NCBI GenBank assembly: GCA_963205075.1
Contig: CAUJIU010000022.1
Span: forward strand, 1 to 41,617
From: Pseudomonadota bacterium
GTDB taxonomy: Bacteria > Pseudomonadota > Alphaproteobacteria > Rhodobacterales > Rhodobacteraceae
Reading direction: 5' to 3'
DNA length: 41,617 nucleotides
This document shows, piece by piece, positions 18,380 through 27,123 of this stretch (position 1 is its first letter; each line of letters begins with the position of its first letter). The notes beneath the pieces are model-generated. The model ran no database searches. It was not told the origin of the DNA and saw nothing but the letters and a program-made list of their open reading frames with translations. Both the position numbers and the translations under genes were made by a program.

Positions 18380-19581
18380 AACGACTGGCTCTGGCCGCCC
18401 TCACCGCATTCGCAACCCCCCTCGCCGCAGGGGCCGACCCGGACCCTTCGGACTGGGCCGCCGTGCTGGACGAGGCGCGCGGCCAGACCGTCTATTGGCA
18501 CGCCTGGGGCGGATCGACCACGACCAACGACTTCATCGCATGGGTCGGAGACCGGGTGCTGGCAGATCATGGCATCACGCTCAACCATGTGAAGCTGACC
18601 GATACCGCCGATGCCGTGACCCGCGTGTTGTCCGAAAAGCAGGCGGGGGTTGTGGATGGCGGCGCCGTTGACCTGATCTGGATAAACGGCGCCAATTTCA
18701 GCGCCATGAAGGATGCGGGCCTGCTGTTCGGGCCCTTTGCCGAGGCCTTGCCCAACTGGCAGCTGGTCGATACGGCGGGCAAGACCGTGCGGACCGATTT
18801 CACCATTCCGGTCGAGGGTTACGAATCGCCCTGGGCGATGGCGCAGGTGGTGTTCATGCATGACACCGCCGACCTGCCCCAACCGCTCGGGTCGATGCAG
18901 GCGATACTGGACTGGTCCACGCAAAACCCCGGGCGCTTTACCTATCCACAGCCGCCGGATTTCCTCGGGACCACCTTTCTCAAGCAGGCGCTGGTCGATC
19001 TGACCGGGGATCCCGCCATACTGTCCGGCCCCGCCACCGATCAGAATTACGCCGCCACAACCGCGCCGCTCTGGGCGTTTCTCGATGCGCTGACCCCGAC
19101 GCTCTGGCGCTCGGGGCGGGCCTATCCGGCCACCGGGCCGGCGCAGCTTCAGCTGATGGCCGATGACGAGATCGACCTGGCGATCTCGTTCAGCCCCGGC
19201 GAGGCGACAGCGGCCATCGCCAACGACCAGTTGCCTGACTCTGTCCGGACCTTCGTGCTCGACAAGGGCACGATCGGCAACGCTTCCTTCGTGGCGATCC
19301 CGTTCAACTCGGGGGCCAAGGCGGCGGCGATGGTGGTCGCCAACGTCCTGCTTTCGCCCCAGGCGCAGGCCCGCGCGCAGGATCCGGCGGTATTGGGCTA
19401 TGGCACGGTCCTGGACCTGGCAGCCCTGAGCCCTGACGACAGGGCGCTGTTCGACGCGCTCGATCTGGGCATTGCCACGCTCTCGCCCGAGGAACTCGGC
19501 GGCGTCCAGCCCGAGCCGCATCCAAGCTGGATGGTCCGCATCGCCCAAGACTGGGCAAGCCGTTATGGCGTGGTCCGGTAG
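18376..19581 (+). CDS. ABC transporter solute-binding protein, YnjB-like
   Basis: A 401-residue periplasmic binding protein with a signal peptide ([20 protein letters not shown]). QTVYWHAWGGS near residue 37 and LIWINGANFSAMKDAGLLFGPFAEALPN are typical of the YnjB group of family-1-like binding proteins. It delivers an unknown ligand to the adjacent permease. The order ynjF-like, binding protein, permease, ATPase and the tight overlaps mark one operon. Relatedness to thiamine/iron/polyamine-type binding proteins gives no ligand; I see no upstream THI-box that would suggest thiamine. Confidence 0.85.
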   Translation: MKRLALAALTAFATPLAAGADPDPSDWAAVLDEARGQTVYWHAWGGSTTTNDFIAWVGDRVLADHGITLNHVKLTDTADAVTRVLSEKQAGVVDGGAVDLIWINGANFSAMKDAGLLFGPFAEALPNWQLVDTAGKTVRTDFTIPVEGYESPWAMAQVVFMHDTADLPQPLGSMQAILDWSTQNPGRFTYPQPPDFLGTTFLKQALVDLTGDPAILSGPATDQNYAATTAPLWAFLDALTPTLWRSGRAYPATGPAQLQLMADDEIDLAISFSPGEATAAIANDQLPDSVRTFVLDKGTIGNASFVAIPFNSGAKAAAMVVANVLLSPQAQARAQDPAVLGYGTVLDLAALSPDDRALFDALDLGIATLSPEELGGVQPEPHPSWMVRIAQDWASRYGVVR

Positions 19582-19604
19582 CTTGGTCCGACAGGGGTGG
19601 TAGC

Positions 19605-21284
19605 ATGTTGAGGGCCGTGCCCGTTCTGGCCGGGGCGATCATGGTGGTGCCGGTGCTGGCCGGCCTGATCGGCACCGCCCTGCCGGCCTTCGGCCATTTC
19701 CCTGCTGCCGGCCTTGCGGGGCCATCGCTCGATCCGTTCCGGCAATTGCTGGCATGGCCGGGGCTCTGGACTGCGGTGCGGCTGTCACTGGTCAGCGGGT
19801 TTGCGGCGACCGGGCTTTCGCTGGCCATCGTGGCGCTGATCCTTGCCGGCTGGTCCGGGACGCGGGCGTTTCGCTGGGTCGAGCGGGCGCTGTCGCCGCT
19901 GCTTTCGGTGCCGCACGCGGCGGCGGCCTTCGGGCTGGCCTTCCTGATCGCGCCGTCGGGCTGGCTGGCGCGGCTCTTGTCGCCCTGGGCCACGGGCTGG
20001 ACGAGGCCGCCCGACCTGCTGATCCCGCAGGATGGCTACGGCATCGCGCTGACACTGGGGCTGGTGGTCAAGGAGGTGCCGTTCCTGTTGCTGATGTCGA
20101 TATCGGCGCTGTCGCAGGTTGATGCGGCGCGCTCGCTCACCCTGGCGCAGACACTGGGCTACGGGCGGGTGACCGGCTGGCTCAAGGTGGTGTTTCCAAG
20201 GCTCTACGCGCAGATCCGCCTGCCCGTCTTCGTGGTGCTGGCGTTTTCGATGACGGTTGTCGATGTGGCGCTGATCCTCGGGCCGAGCACGCCACCGCCG
20301 CTTTCGGTGCTGGTCGTGCGCTGGATGTCGGACCCGGATCTGTCGATGCGGCTGCTGGCCAATGCGGCCGCGATGCTCCAGCTTGCGCTGGTGGCCGGCG
20401 GACTCGTGGTCTGGGCGCTGGTCGAGGCCGCCATCCTGCGGACCAGCGGCCCCTGGATCGCGCGCGGCCATCGGGGCCGGGTGCAGTCCGGCCAGCGGTT
20501 GCTGGCGCTTGGCGCCGCCTTGCTGGTGGTGGCAAGTGTATTCGCCGGGCTGGCGGTGCTGGCCGTCTGGTCTTTCGCCGGGCCGTGGCAGTTTCCCGAT
20601 GCGCTTCCCGACAGTCTTACCCTGCGCCACTGGATCAGGCACTCCGAAGGTGCGGCAGGGTCATTCCTGCAGACCATGACCATCGCCGCGCTCTCTACCC
20701 TGGCGGCGCTGTTTCTGGCTCTGGGTTGTCTTGAGGCCGAACATCGCCATGGCATGAAGATTGCCGGCCGGCTGCTCTGGATCGTCTATTTGCCCTTGTT
20801 AGTGCCACAAATCTCGTTTCTCCCCGGCCTGCAGACCGCCTTTCTGTTCGGCGGGCTGGAGAATGGGTTGGGCGTGGTGGTCCTGTCGCATCTGGTCTTC
20901 GTGTTTCCCTATGTGCTGTTGTCGCTGAGCGATCCGTATCGGGCGTGGAATCCGCGGATCGGCACCGTTGCGGCAACTCTCGGCGCCTCGCCCGGCCGCA
21001 TCTTCTGGCGGCTGCGGCTGCCGATGCTGACGCGCGCGATGCTGACGGCGGTTGCCGTCGGCATCGCGGTTTCGGTCGGGCTCTACCTGCCGACGCTGCT
21101 GATCGGCGGCGGGCGGGTGGCCACGCTGACCACCGAGGCGGTGGCGCTGACATCGGGCGGCGACCGGCGCGCCATCGGGGTCTATGCGCTGATGCAGACC
21201 GCCGCCGCGCTCTTGCCCTTTGCGGCGGCCATCGTGATACCGGCATGGCTGTGGCGCAACCGGAGGGGGCTGCTGCATGGATAG
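19605..21284 (+). CDS. ABC transporter permease, fused two-domain (YnjC-like)
   Basis: A 559-residue protein with two consecutive permease halves of about six membrane segments each. Each half has an EAA-type cytoplasmic loop: SLTLAQTLGYGRVTGWLKVV (about 178-197) and TVAATLGASPGRIFWRLRLP (about 454-473). A single chain thus replaces the usual two permease subunits, as in ThiP/FbpB-type importers. It is 23 nt downstream of the binding protein and overlaps the ATPase gene by 8 nt. It should form the transmembrane channel of the YnjBCD-like importer. Confidence 0.86.
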   Translation: MLRAVPVLAGAIMVVPVLAGLIGTALPAFGHFPAAGLAGPSLDPFRQLLAWPGLWTAVRLSLVSGFAATGLSLAIVALILAGWSGTRAFRWVERALSPLLSVPHAAAAFGLAFLIAPSGWLARLLSPWATGWTRPPDLLIPQDGYGIALTLGLVVKEVPFLLLMSISALSQVDAARSLTLAQTLGYGRVTGWLKVVFPRLYAQIRLPVFVVLAFSMTVVDVALILGPSTPPPLSVLVVRWMSDPDLSMRLLANAAAMLQLALVAGGLVVWALVEAAILRTSGPWIARGHRGRVQSGQRLLALGAALLVVASVFAGLAVLAVWSFAGPWQFPDALPDSLTLRHWIRHSEGAAGSFLQTMTIAALSTLAALFLALGCLEAEHRHGMKIAGRLLWIVYLPLLVPQISFLPGLQTAFLFGGLENGLGVVVLSHLVFVFPYVLLSLSDPYRAWNPRIGTVAATLGASPGRIFWRLRLPMLTRAMLTAVAVGIAVSVGLYLPTLLIGGGRVATLTTEAVALTSGGDRRAIGVYALMQTAAALLPFAAAIVIPAWLWRNRRGLLHG

Positions 21285-21912
21285 GGGCCTGACGCTGGAC
21301 CAGGTGCGGATCAGCCGGGGAAGCTGGACGCTGGTCGATCTGTCCTGCACGATACCCCCGGGCGGGGTCCTGACGGTGATGGGGCCGTCGGGGTCGGGCA
21401 AGTCGACGCTGCTGGCCTTCATCACCGGCACGCTCGCGCCCGGATTCCGGGCCACCGGCCGGGTCATCCTGAACGGACAGGACCTGGCCCATGTCCCGAC
21501 CGACCGGCGCCGGATCGGGCTGCTGTTTCAGGACGATCTGTTGTTTCCGCATCTGTCCGTGGGCCAGAACCTGGCGTTTGGCCTGCGGCCCGGGGGCAGC
21601 AAGCCGGAACGCGCCGCCCGCATCGCTGCCGCCCTGTCCGAAGTGGGGCTGGCCGGTTTTGAATCGCGCGACCCCGCGACCCTTTCGGGCGGACAGAAGG
21701 CGCGGGTATCGCTGATGCGCACGCTCCTTAGCGAGCCTTGCGCCCTGCTGCTGGACGAGCCGTTTTCCGGGCTCGATCCGGCGCTGCGCAGCCAGATCCG
21801 CGCGCTGGTGCTGCAAACCGCGCAGCGGCGCGGTCTGCCGATGCTGCTGGTCACCCATGACCCCGAGGATGCCGATGCCGTCGGCGGCCTGCGGGTGATG
21901 CTCGGCGCCTGA
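21277..21912 (+). CDS. ABC transporter ATP-binding protein (YnjD-like)
   Basis: A compact 211-residue ABC ATPase. Walker A is GPSGSGKSTLL (about 37-47), the Q-loop is in LLFQDDLLFPHL, the signature is LSGGQKARVSLMRTLL, Walker B/D-loop is LLLDEPFSGLDP, and the H-loop is LLVTHDPEDA. All catalytic motifs are intact. It has no C-terminal regulatory domain. It energises import through the fused permease whose gene it overlaps by 8 nt. It is the last gene of the unit; the sugar dehydrogenase begins 88 nt further on with its own ribosome-binding site. Confidence 0.9.
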   Translation: MDRGLTLDQVRISRGSWTLVDLSCTIPPGGVLTVMGPSGSGKSTLLAFITGTLAPGFRATGRVILNGQDLAHVPTDRRRIGLLFQDDLLFPHLSVGQNLAFGLRPGGSKPERAARIAAALSEVGLAGFESRDPATLSGGQKARVSLMRTLLSEPCALLLDEPFSGLDPALRSQIRALVLQTAQRRGLPMLLVTHDPEDADAVGGLRVMLGA

Positions 21913-22000
21913 AACCGCCCGGACTCGCGTTTGGCTGCTGGCGATCAGCCGCGAACTCTGCTTGTGTGCCGCGCAAATGAATCGGGTCTGGGAGACGTGC

Positions 22001-22918
22001 ATGGCCGAGGTCTTGAAGGTGGCGCTGGTGGGTATCGGCAAGATTGCCCGGGACCAGCACGTTCCGGCAATCAGGGCCAGCGCCGACTGGATCCTTGCCG
22101 CCACGGTCAGCCGGCAGGGCAGGGTCGACGGAGTGGAGGCCTATACCGATATTGACCGGATGCTCGCGGAGCGCCCCGAGATATCGGTCGTGTCGCTGTG
22201 CCTGCCGCCGGTCCCCCGCTTTGCCTATGCGCGGGCAGCGCTTGCGGCTGGGCGGCATGTCATGCTGGAAAAACCTCCGGGCGCCACGCTGGCCGAAGTG
22301 CAGATGCTGCGCGATCTGGCCGGGCGCAAGGGGCTGACGCTGTTTGCCACCTGGCACAGCCGCATGGCCAGTGGCGTTGCGGCCGCCAAGCGCTGGCTGA
22401 GCGACAAGCAGGTCACGCGCGCCCATATCACCTGGCGCGAAGATGTGCGCAAGTGGCATCCGGGCCAGGACTGGGTGTTCGAGCCGGGCGGCATGGGGGT
22501 GTTCGATCCGGGCATCAACGCGCTTTCGATCATCACCGAGATCCTGCCGATGCCAATCCACCTGACCGGCGCGACGCTCGAATACCCGGAGAACCGGCAA
22601 ACCCCGATCGCCGCGCGGCTGACCTTTTCCGATGGCGTCAGCGCCGATTTCGACTGGCGGCAGCAGGGCCCGCAGACCTGGGATATCGAGGTTGAAACCG
22701 GCGAAGGGGTGATGGTCCTGCACGAAGGCGGCAACCGGTTGGTGATTGACGGGCAGGAGGTGCCGGGCAGCGGCGCGCACGAATATCCGGCGCTTTATGC
22801 CCGCATGGCCCGGCTGGTTCGCGACAAGCAAAGCGACGTGGACGTCACGCCGATGATCCACCTCGCCGACGCGCTGACGCTTGGCCGCCGCGAAATGGTC
22901 GCGCCGTTCGATTTCTGA
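22001..22918 (+). CDS. Gfo/Idh/MocA sugar 1-dehydrogenase (L-arabinose / D-galactose 1-dehydrogenase-like)
   Basis: A 305-residue NAD(P)-dependent oxidoreductase. The Rossmann start is VALVGIGKIARDQHVPAI, with EKPPGATLAE carrying the catalytic lysine and FATWHSR, WREDVRKWHPGQDW and DPGINALSIITEILP downstream. These strings closely resemble my recollection of Azospirillum L-arabinose 1-dehydrogenase and relatives that oxidise D-galactose, so it probably makes an aldonolactone. I chose ATG 22001, preceded by GGGAG at 7 nt, over an upstream ATG. No lactonase, dehydratase or sugar transporter of that pathway is beside it. It could lie downstream of the YnjBCD-like operon by chance or by function. 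Confidence 0.82.
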   Translation: MAEVLKVALVGIGKIARDQHVPAIRASADWILAATVSRQGRVDGVEAYTDIDRMLAERPEISVVSLCLPPVPRFAYARAALAAGRHVMLEKPPGATLAEVQMLRDLAGRKGLTLFATWHSRMASGVAAAKRWLSDKQVTRAHITWREDVRKWHPGQDWVFEPGGMGVFDPGINALSIITEILPMPIHLTGATLEYPENRQTPIAARLTFSDGVSADFDWRQQGPQTWDIEVETGEGVMVLHEGGNRLVIDGQEVPGSGAHEYPALYARMARLVRDKQSDVDVTPMIHLADALTLGRREMVAPFDF

Positions 22919-22935
22919 CAGTCAAATTCTGACAG

Positions 22936-22968
22936 GCAAAAAAATACCCCCAGGCCAAAGCCCGGGGG
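22936..22968 (-). terminator. Rho-independent terminator for the small exported protein gene
   Basis: Read on the minus strand, a hairpin (arms 22964-22968 with 22947-22951, extended by three pairs past one mismatch, loop of four) is followed by TATTTTTTTG. It lies about 70 nt after the stop of the leftward small protein gene and faces the 3' end of the rightward dehydrogenase gene. Confidence 0.8.
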
Positions 22969-23038
22969 CAATTGTCACACAACAAACCGCGGCAGGCCTG
23001 GGCCAACCGCGATCAATCGTGCGAAAACCTGACCTTGA

Positions 23039-23245
23039 TCAGGCTTCGCTGCTGGAATCGTCACCCGAAGCGAGGGCGACGAGAATGCCAACGATCAGGA
23101 TCGGAATGATCCAGCCAAAGCCCGAGCCGGTTTCCGGCACGACTTCGATGACTTCCGATTCGATCACGGCATTGGCCAGGCCGCCGGCAACAGCAGCCGA
23201 AGCCGCAGCAACCAGACCGCCGGTCAAAAGGAGAAATTTCTTCAT
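23039..23245 (-). CDS. Small exported membrane protein of unknown function
   Basis: A 68-residue protein starting MKKFLLLTGGLVAAASAAVAGG, a clear signal peptide with cleavage probably after AVA. It is followed by a short acidic/Val-rich stretch (ESEVIEVVPETGSG), a hydrophobic segment (WIIPILIVGILVALAS) and an acidic tail (GDDSSSEA). The mature chain would be about 48 residues, anchored by its C-terminal helix. GAGG precedes the ATG by 6 nt; the gene has its own terminator and an inverted repeat upstream, so it looks monocistronic. Similar tiny proteins occur in Rhodobacteraceae, but I know no function. A short residue length makes the coding call less certain than for long genes. Confidence 0.75.
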   Translation of the reverse strand: MKKFLLLTGGLVAAASAAVAGGLANAVIESEVIEVVPETGSGFGWIIPILIVGILVALASGDDSSSEA

Positions 23246-23271
23246 GATAGTCCTCACTGTAGTAGGTGACC

Positions 23272-23292
23272 CCACAAACAAGGCAATTGTGG
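23272..23292. promoter_or_regulatory. Inverted repeat upstream of the small exported protein gene
   Basis: CCACAA and TTGTGG arms are separated by 9 nt, centred about 37 nt before the ATG at 23245. Upstream of the repeat, reading leftward, a TTGACT (23303-23298) could be a -35 element, which would place the repeat over the spacer and -10. It could be an operator or a leader hairpin. No good -10 was seen. Confidence 0.35.
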
Positions 23293-23346
23293 CCGGAAGT
23301 CAACGAAAACTGATCAACCCGAAGCTTTTTTTGTGAGCTGTGCCTG

Positions 23347-24324
23347 TCATGCCCGGGGCGCGATCGTTCGGTAAGGTGACCCGACGGCACCGATATAATA
23401 GCTGATCACACCCCAGGCCCGTGCCAGCCGCAGCCCCGCCAGTCCAAACTCGCCGCGGGCGGCTTCGGACGATAGCGGGAATAGCAATATCCCCTTCAGG
23501 CCGTAGCTCAACGCCAGCATCACATGGCGGAACAGGCGCAGGAAGTTGATGAAATGCGTCGCAGGACCCGGCGCGAGTTTCCGGCGGATGCGGCACGAAT
23601 TGACCTGGAACCCGGCAAGCCGGCTGGCGGTGCCGCGGAATCTGGCGCGGTCGCCCGATTTGGTCTCGCGGATGATCGCACCACGCACCCAGAGCGTGGG
23701 CTGGCCGGCCTTTTCGGCGCGCAGCCCGAATTCGGTGTCCTCGCTGCCGGAGAAGTTGAAGTGCGGATCAAACCGCATCCCCATGCCGTCAGATCCGAAT
23801 ATGTCCTTATGCATCAGGGAGTTGCCGCCCATGAAGCCGCGCTGTTCGGCCCCATCCGATAGCGTGGTGACATGGCGGTCAAAACCGGCGCGATCCTCCG
23901 GCTGGCGGGGCAGGAAGCGCGAGTAGTCTTCAGAATAGCGATACCAGTAGGGCCCGGTCATCAGGCGCGCATCGGGCCGGGCACGCATCGCCGCCTCGTA
24001 GGCGCGCAGCCAGTCGGGCAGCGCCTCCTCGTCATCGTCAAATCCGGCAACCCAGGTGGCGCCAAGCCGGTCAGCCTCATCGAGTGCGCGGTTTCTGGCC
24101 ATCACCAGCCCCAGACGCGGCTCATGGACGTGATGCACCGGAAAGCCGGGGTCGAAACCGGCGAGCATCTCGCCCAGCTTCGGCTCCGGCTCGTTCTCGA
24201 CGATCACCAGCGCCAGGTCATGGTGCTCTGGCCGCTCCAGCGCCGCGAGGGACGCGAGGGCCCTGGCCAGCAGGGCGGGCCGCTCGCGCGTGCAGATGCA
24301 GATACAGATCAGCGGGCGTGTCAT
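23347..24324 (-). CDS. Family 2 glycosyltransferase
   Basis: A 325-residue GT-A fold glycosyltransferase. The N-terminal PLICICICTRERPALLARALASL is the usual GT2 opening; WVAGFDDDEEALPDW holds the metal/nucleotide-binding DxD-type acidic cluster, and FNFSGSEDTEFGLR contains the ED pair expected at the acceptor site. The C-terminal third has hydrophobic stretches (FLRLFRHVMLALSYGLKGILLF) suggesting membrane association. Donor and acceptor are unknown. The ATG at 24324 is preferred over a TTG two codons upstream. It stands alone, without polysaccharide genes around it, and is divergent from the hydantoinase gene by 124 nt. Confidence 0.85.
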   Translation of the reverse strand: MTRPLICICICTRERPALLARALASLAALERPEHHDLALVIVENEPEPKLGEMLAGFDPGFPVHHVHEPRLGLVMARNRALDEADRLGATWVAGFDDDEEALPDWLRAYEAAMRARPDARLMTGPYWYRYSEDYSRFLPRQPEDRAGFDRHVTTLSDGAEQRGFMGGNSLMHKDIFGSDGMGMRFDPHFNFSGSEDTEFGLRAEKAGQPTLWVRGAIIRETKSGDRARFRGTASRLAGFQVNSCRIRRKLAPGPATHFINFLRLFRHVMLALSYGLKGILLFPLSSEAARGEFGLAGLRLARAWGVISYYIGAVGSPYRTIAPRA

Positions 24325-24448
24325 GCCCAAGTCCTACCCACCCCAACCACCCGCCTCAAGTCGGATTACGGGTGGAACCTGTCGCACAATCGGGTTGCTT
24401 GTGCCGCCGCCGTTGCTAGGTCTGGGCGGGACAGCAAAGCGAGGCAAC

Positions 24449-26461
24449 ATGGCATATCTGTTGGGCGTCGATACCGGGGGCACCTATACCGATGCGGTGG
24501 TTCTGGACGAGGCCGCGGACCGGGTCGTGGCCTCGGCCAAGTCGCTGACCACGCGGCCGGACCTCGCGCTGGGCGTCGGCCGTGCCATTGACGCCGCGAT
24601 TGACTCGGCGGGCATCGAGCCCCGGCAGATCGCGATGGTCTCGCTTTCGACCACGCTGGCCACCAATGCGCTGGTCGAAGGGCAGGGCGGCCGCGTGGCG
24701 CTGGTGTTCATCGGCTTCGAGCGCGCCGAACTGGGCCGGTCCGGGCTCGAGGAGGGGCTCAAGGGTGATCCGGTCATCCATCTGGCCGGCGGCCACAACC
24801 ATACCGGAACCGAAAAGGTAGAGCTTGACCTCGGGGCGCTGCGCGTCGCGCTGGCCGGGCTTGGCGCTGACATTACCGGTGTTGCCGTTGCCGCGAGCTT
24901 TGCGACCCGCAACCCGGCCCATGAAATCGCCGCGCGGGACCTGATCCGAGAGATGACGCAGCTGCCCGTGACCTGTTCGCACGAGCTTTCCTCGGCTCTG
25001 GGCGGACCCAAGCGGGCCCTGACGGCGGTGCTGAACGCGCGGCTGATCGGCATGATCGACCGGCTGATTTCGGCCTGCGAAGGGCATCTGGAAAGCCTCG
25101 GCATCGCGGCGCGGCTCATGGTGGTGCGCGGCGACGGTGCGCTGGTCTCTGCCGACCTCGCCCGCGAAAAGCCCATCGAAACCATCCTGTCCGGGCCCGC
25201 CGCCTCGATCGCCGGGGCAAGCTGGCTGACCGGCGAAACCGATGCGCTGGTCAGCGACATCGGCGGCACCACTACGGATGTATGTCTGCTGCGGGCCGGG
25301 AGACCGGCGATTGATCCCGAAGGCGCCCGCGTCGGCCCGTTCCGCACCATGGTCGAGGCGGTCGCCATGCGCACCTGGGGATTGGGCGGCGACAGCGAGG
25401 TGCGGATCGCCGAAGGCCTTGCCGGCAGCCTCCTGCTCGGGCCACGGCGGCTGATGCCGATCTCGCTGATCGCGCAGGACCACCCGGCCCTGGTGCACAG
25501 GGCGCTCGATCAGGCGCTGGCCGCCGAAGCCCCGCCCGAGGAGGCCACGCGGTTTGTCCTGCCGCTTTGGTCCGGCATGGTGCCGCCAGGGCTGGACGCC
25601 CGCGAAGCGGCAGTGGCGGCGCGGCTGGCAGACGGGCCGCTGCGGCTGTCGGATGCGCTGAGAAACCGGGTCGAGGGGCCGGCTCTCGGCCGTCTGGTCT
25701 CGCGCGGGTTCGTCATTCTGGCGGGGGTGACGCCATCGGACGCGGCGCATGTGCTGGGCCGGCTCGACAGCTGGGACGCCGACGCCGCCCGCAAGGCGCT
25801 GACGGTGATGGCGCGGCGGCGCTCCGGGCGCGGCGAGCGTATCGCCGCATCGGCCGAAGCGCTGGCGCTGATGATTGTCGATCAGCTGACGGCCCAGACC
25901 GTCGATTGCCTGCTGGAATCGGCCTTTGCCGAAGACGACCACGACTGGTCCGAGATCGCGCCCGAACGGCTGGCGCGCCATCCGCTGGCGACCGCCGGCC
26001 TGGACCGGCATGACGGCGTCATCCGCAGCACCCTGTCGCTCGGGGTGCCGGTGGTGGGGCTTGGTGCATCGGCGCCGACCTATTACGGCGCGGTCGGGCT
26101 GCGGCTGGGCACGCGCATGGTCCTGCCCGCCCATGCCGGGGTCGCCAATGCCATCGGTGCGGTGGTCGGGCAGGTGGCCATGCATGCCAGCGGCATTGTC
26201 ACCAGCCCCGGCGCCGGCCAGTTCGCGGCGCATCTGACCACGGGTCCGGCCCGGTTCACCGACTGCGACTCGGCCATGAGCGCGCTGGAAGCGGCGCTGA
26301 CCGAGGAGGTCCGCGCCCGTGCCCGCGCCGCCGGGGTCGAGGAGATCCGCTATTCGGTCACGCGCAACGTCAAGGAGGTCGATATCGAGGGCCAGCCGCT
26401 GTTCATCGAGGCCGAATTGCGGGTGGTGGCGCAGGGCCGGCCGCGCATCGCGGTTGGCTAG
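24449..26461 (+). CDS. Hydantoinase/oxoprolinase A-type protein (HyuA-like), solitary
   Basis: A 670-residue member of the hydantoinase A / 5-oxoprolinase family. The N-terminal phosphate motif [15 protein letters not shown] and the second ASKHA-type motif [15 protein letters not shown] (about residue 265-280) mark an actin-like ATPase fold, with [22 protein letters not shown] between them. Family members use ATP to open cyclic amides such as 5-oxoproline or N-methylhydantoin, usually with a HyuB partner. None is present here, so substrate and partner are unknown. The ATG at 24449 has GAGG 5 nt upstream. The stop overlaps the convergent hslV stop by 4 nt (CTAG). Confidence 0.87.
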   Translation: MAYLLGVDTGGTYTDAVVLDEAADRVVASAKSLTTRPDLALGVGRAIDAAIDSAGIEPRQIAMVSLSTTLATNALVEGQGGRVALVFIGFERAELGRSGLEEGLKGDPVIHLAGGHNHTGTEKVELDLGALRVALAGLGADITGVAVAASFATRNPAHEIAARDLIREMTQLPVTCSHELSSALGGPKRALTAVLNARLIGMIDRLISACEGHLESLGIAARLMVVRGDGALVSADLAREKPIETILSGPAASIAGASWLTGETDALVSDIGGTTTDVCLLRAGRPAIDPEGARVGPFRTMVEAVAMRTWGLGGDSEVRIAEGLAGSLLLGPRRLMPISLIAQDHPALVHRALDQALAAEAPPEEATRFVLPLWSGMVPPGLDAREAAVAARLADGPLRLSDALRNRVEGPALGRLVSRGFVILAGVTPSDAAHVLGRLDSWDADAARKALTVMARRRSGRGERIAASAEALALMIVDQLTAQTVDCLLESAFAEDDHDWSEIAPERLARHPLATAGLDRHDGVIRSTLSLGVPVVGLGASAPTYYGAVGLRLGTRMVLPAHAGVANAIGAVVGQVAMHASGIVTSPGAGQFAAHLTTGPARFTDCDSAMSALEAALTEEVRARARAAGVEEIRYSVTRNVKEVDIEGQPLFIEAELRVVAQGRPRIAVG

Positions 26462-27018
26462 GGTTTGGTCAGCGCCTCGACGGTAAGCTTGCCGTTGGTG
26501 TAGACGCAGATATCGGCGGCGATGGCCATGGCGCGGCGCGCGATGGCCTCGGCATCCAGATCGCTGTCCATCAGCGCCCGGCCCGCGGCCAGTGCGTAGT
26601 TGCCGCCCGACCCGATCGCGGTGACGTCATGTTCCGGCTCGAGCACGTCGCCCGCGCCGGTGATGACCAGGAGTTCGGCGCCGTCCGAGACGATCAGCAT
26701 TGCCTCGAGCTTTTGCAGATACTTGTCGGTGCGCCAGTCCTTGGCCAGCTCGACACTGGCGCGGGCCAGTTGTCCGGGCGTGGCCTCCAGCTTTTTCTCC
26801 AGCCTTTCCAGCAGGGTGAACGCATCGGCGGTCGATCCGGCGAAACCGGCGATCACCTCGTAGCCGCCCGATGACAGGCGGCGCACCTTGCGCGCGGTGC
26901 CCTTGATGACGGTCTGGCCAAGGCTCACCTGGCCATCGCCGGCGATGACCACCTTGCCGCCCTTGCGGACCCCGATGATCGTCGTACCGTGCCAGCCGGG
27001 AAACGAAGTGTTTTCCAT
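26458..27018 (-). CDS. hslV: HslV, peptidase subunit of the HslVU protease
   Basis: A 186-residue proteasome-related threonine peptidase. The active N-terminus is Thr12, exposed by removing the first 11 residues ([11 protein letters not shown] before [10 protein letters not shown]). [15 protein letters not shown] and [15 protein letters not shown] are diagnostic. GAGGAG precedes the ATG; longer in-frame starts extend through the divergent kinase gene and are rejected. HslU, its obligate ATPase, lies 8.9 kb downstream on the same strand. Upstream on the minus strand, CTTG (27068-27065) and CATATAG (27044-27038) are 20 nt apart, which is weakly like a heat-shock promoter but not a good match. 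Confidence 0.96.
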   Translation of the reverse strand: MENTSFPGWHGTTIIGVRKGGKVVIAGDGQVSLGQTVIKGTARKVRRLSSGGYEVIAGFAGSTADAFTLLERLEKKLEATPGQLARASVELAKDWRTDKYLQKLEAMLIVSDGAELLVITGAGDVLEPEHDVTAIGSGGNYALAAGRALMDSDLDAEAIARRAMAIAADICVYTNGKLTVEALTKP

Positions 27019-27123
27019 TATGGTCTCCTCTTTGGGTCTATATGCGGTCTGCCGGGCTTTGCGGCAAGCACCCGGTCGGCTAGCATCTGCCGATCGACCC
27101 CGCCTCTGCCAACAGGGGGCACC

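Noticed and set aside
21913-22000. TPP riboswitch or other metabolite leader near the importer genes
   Set aside because: No THI-box core (CTGAGA...) or similar conserved structure was found here or upstream of 17756.
24416-26233. 605-codon frame antisense to the hydantoinase gene
   Set aside because: Low-complexity Arg/Gly/Gln/His composition and no recognisable motif; shadow of hyuA.
27038-27068. Heat-shock (RpoH) promoter before hslV
   Set aside because: CTTG and CATATAG are 20 nt apart; neither spacing nor the -10 bases fit the alphaproteobacterial consensus well enough to call.
26989-27123. Upstream extension of the APH-fold kinase
   Set aside because: It would overlap the hslV start and its leader. 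ATG 27124 has a suitable ribosome-binding site and the family homology begins shortly after it.
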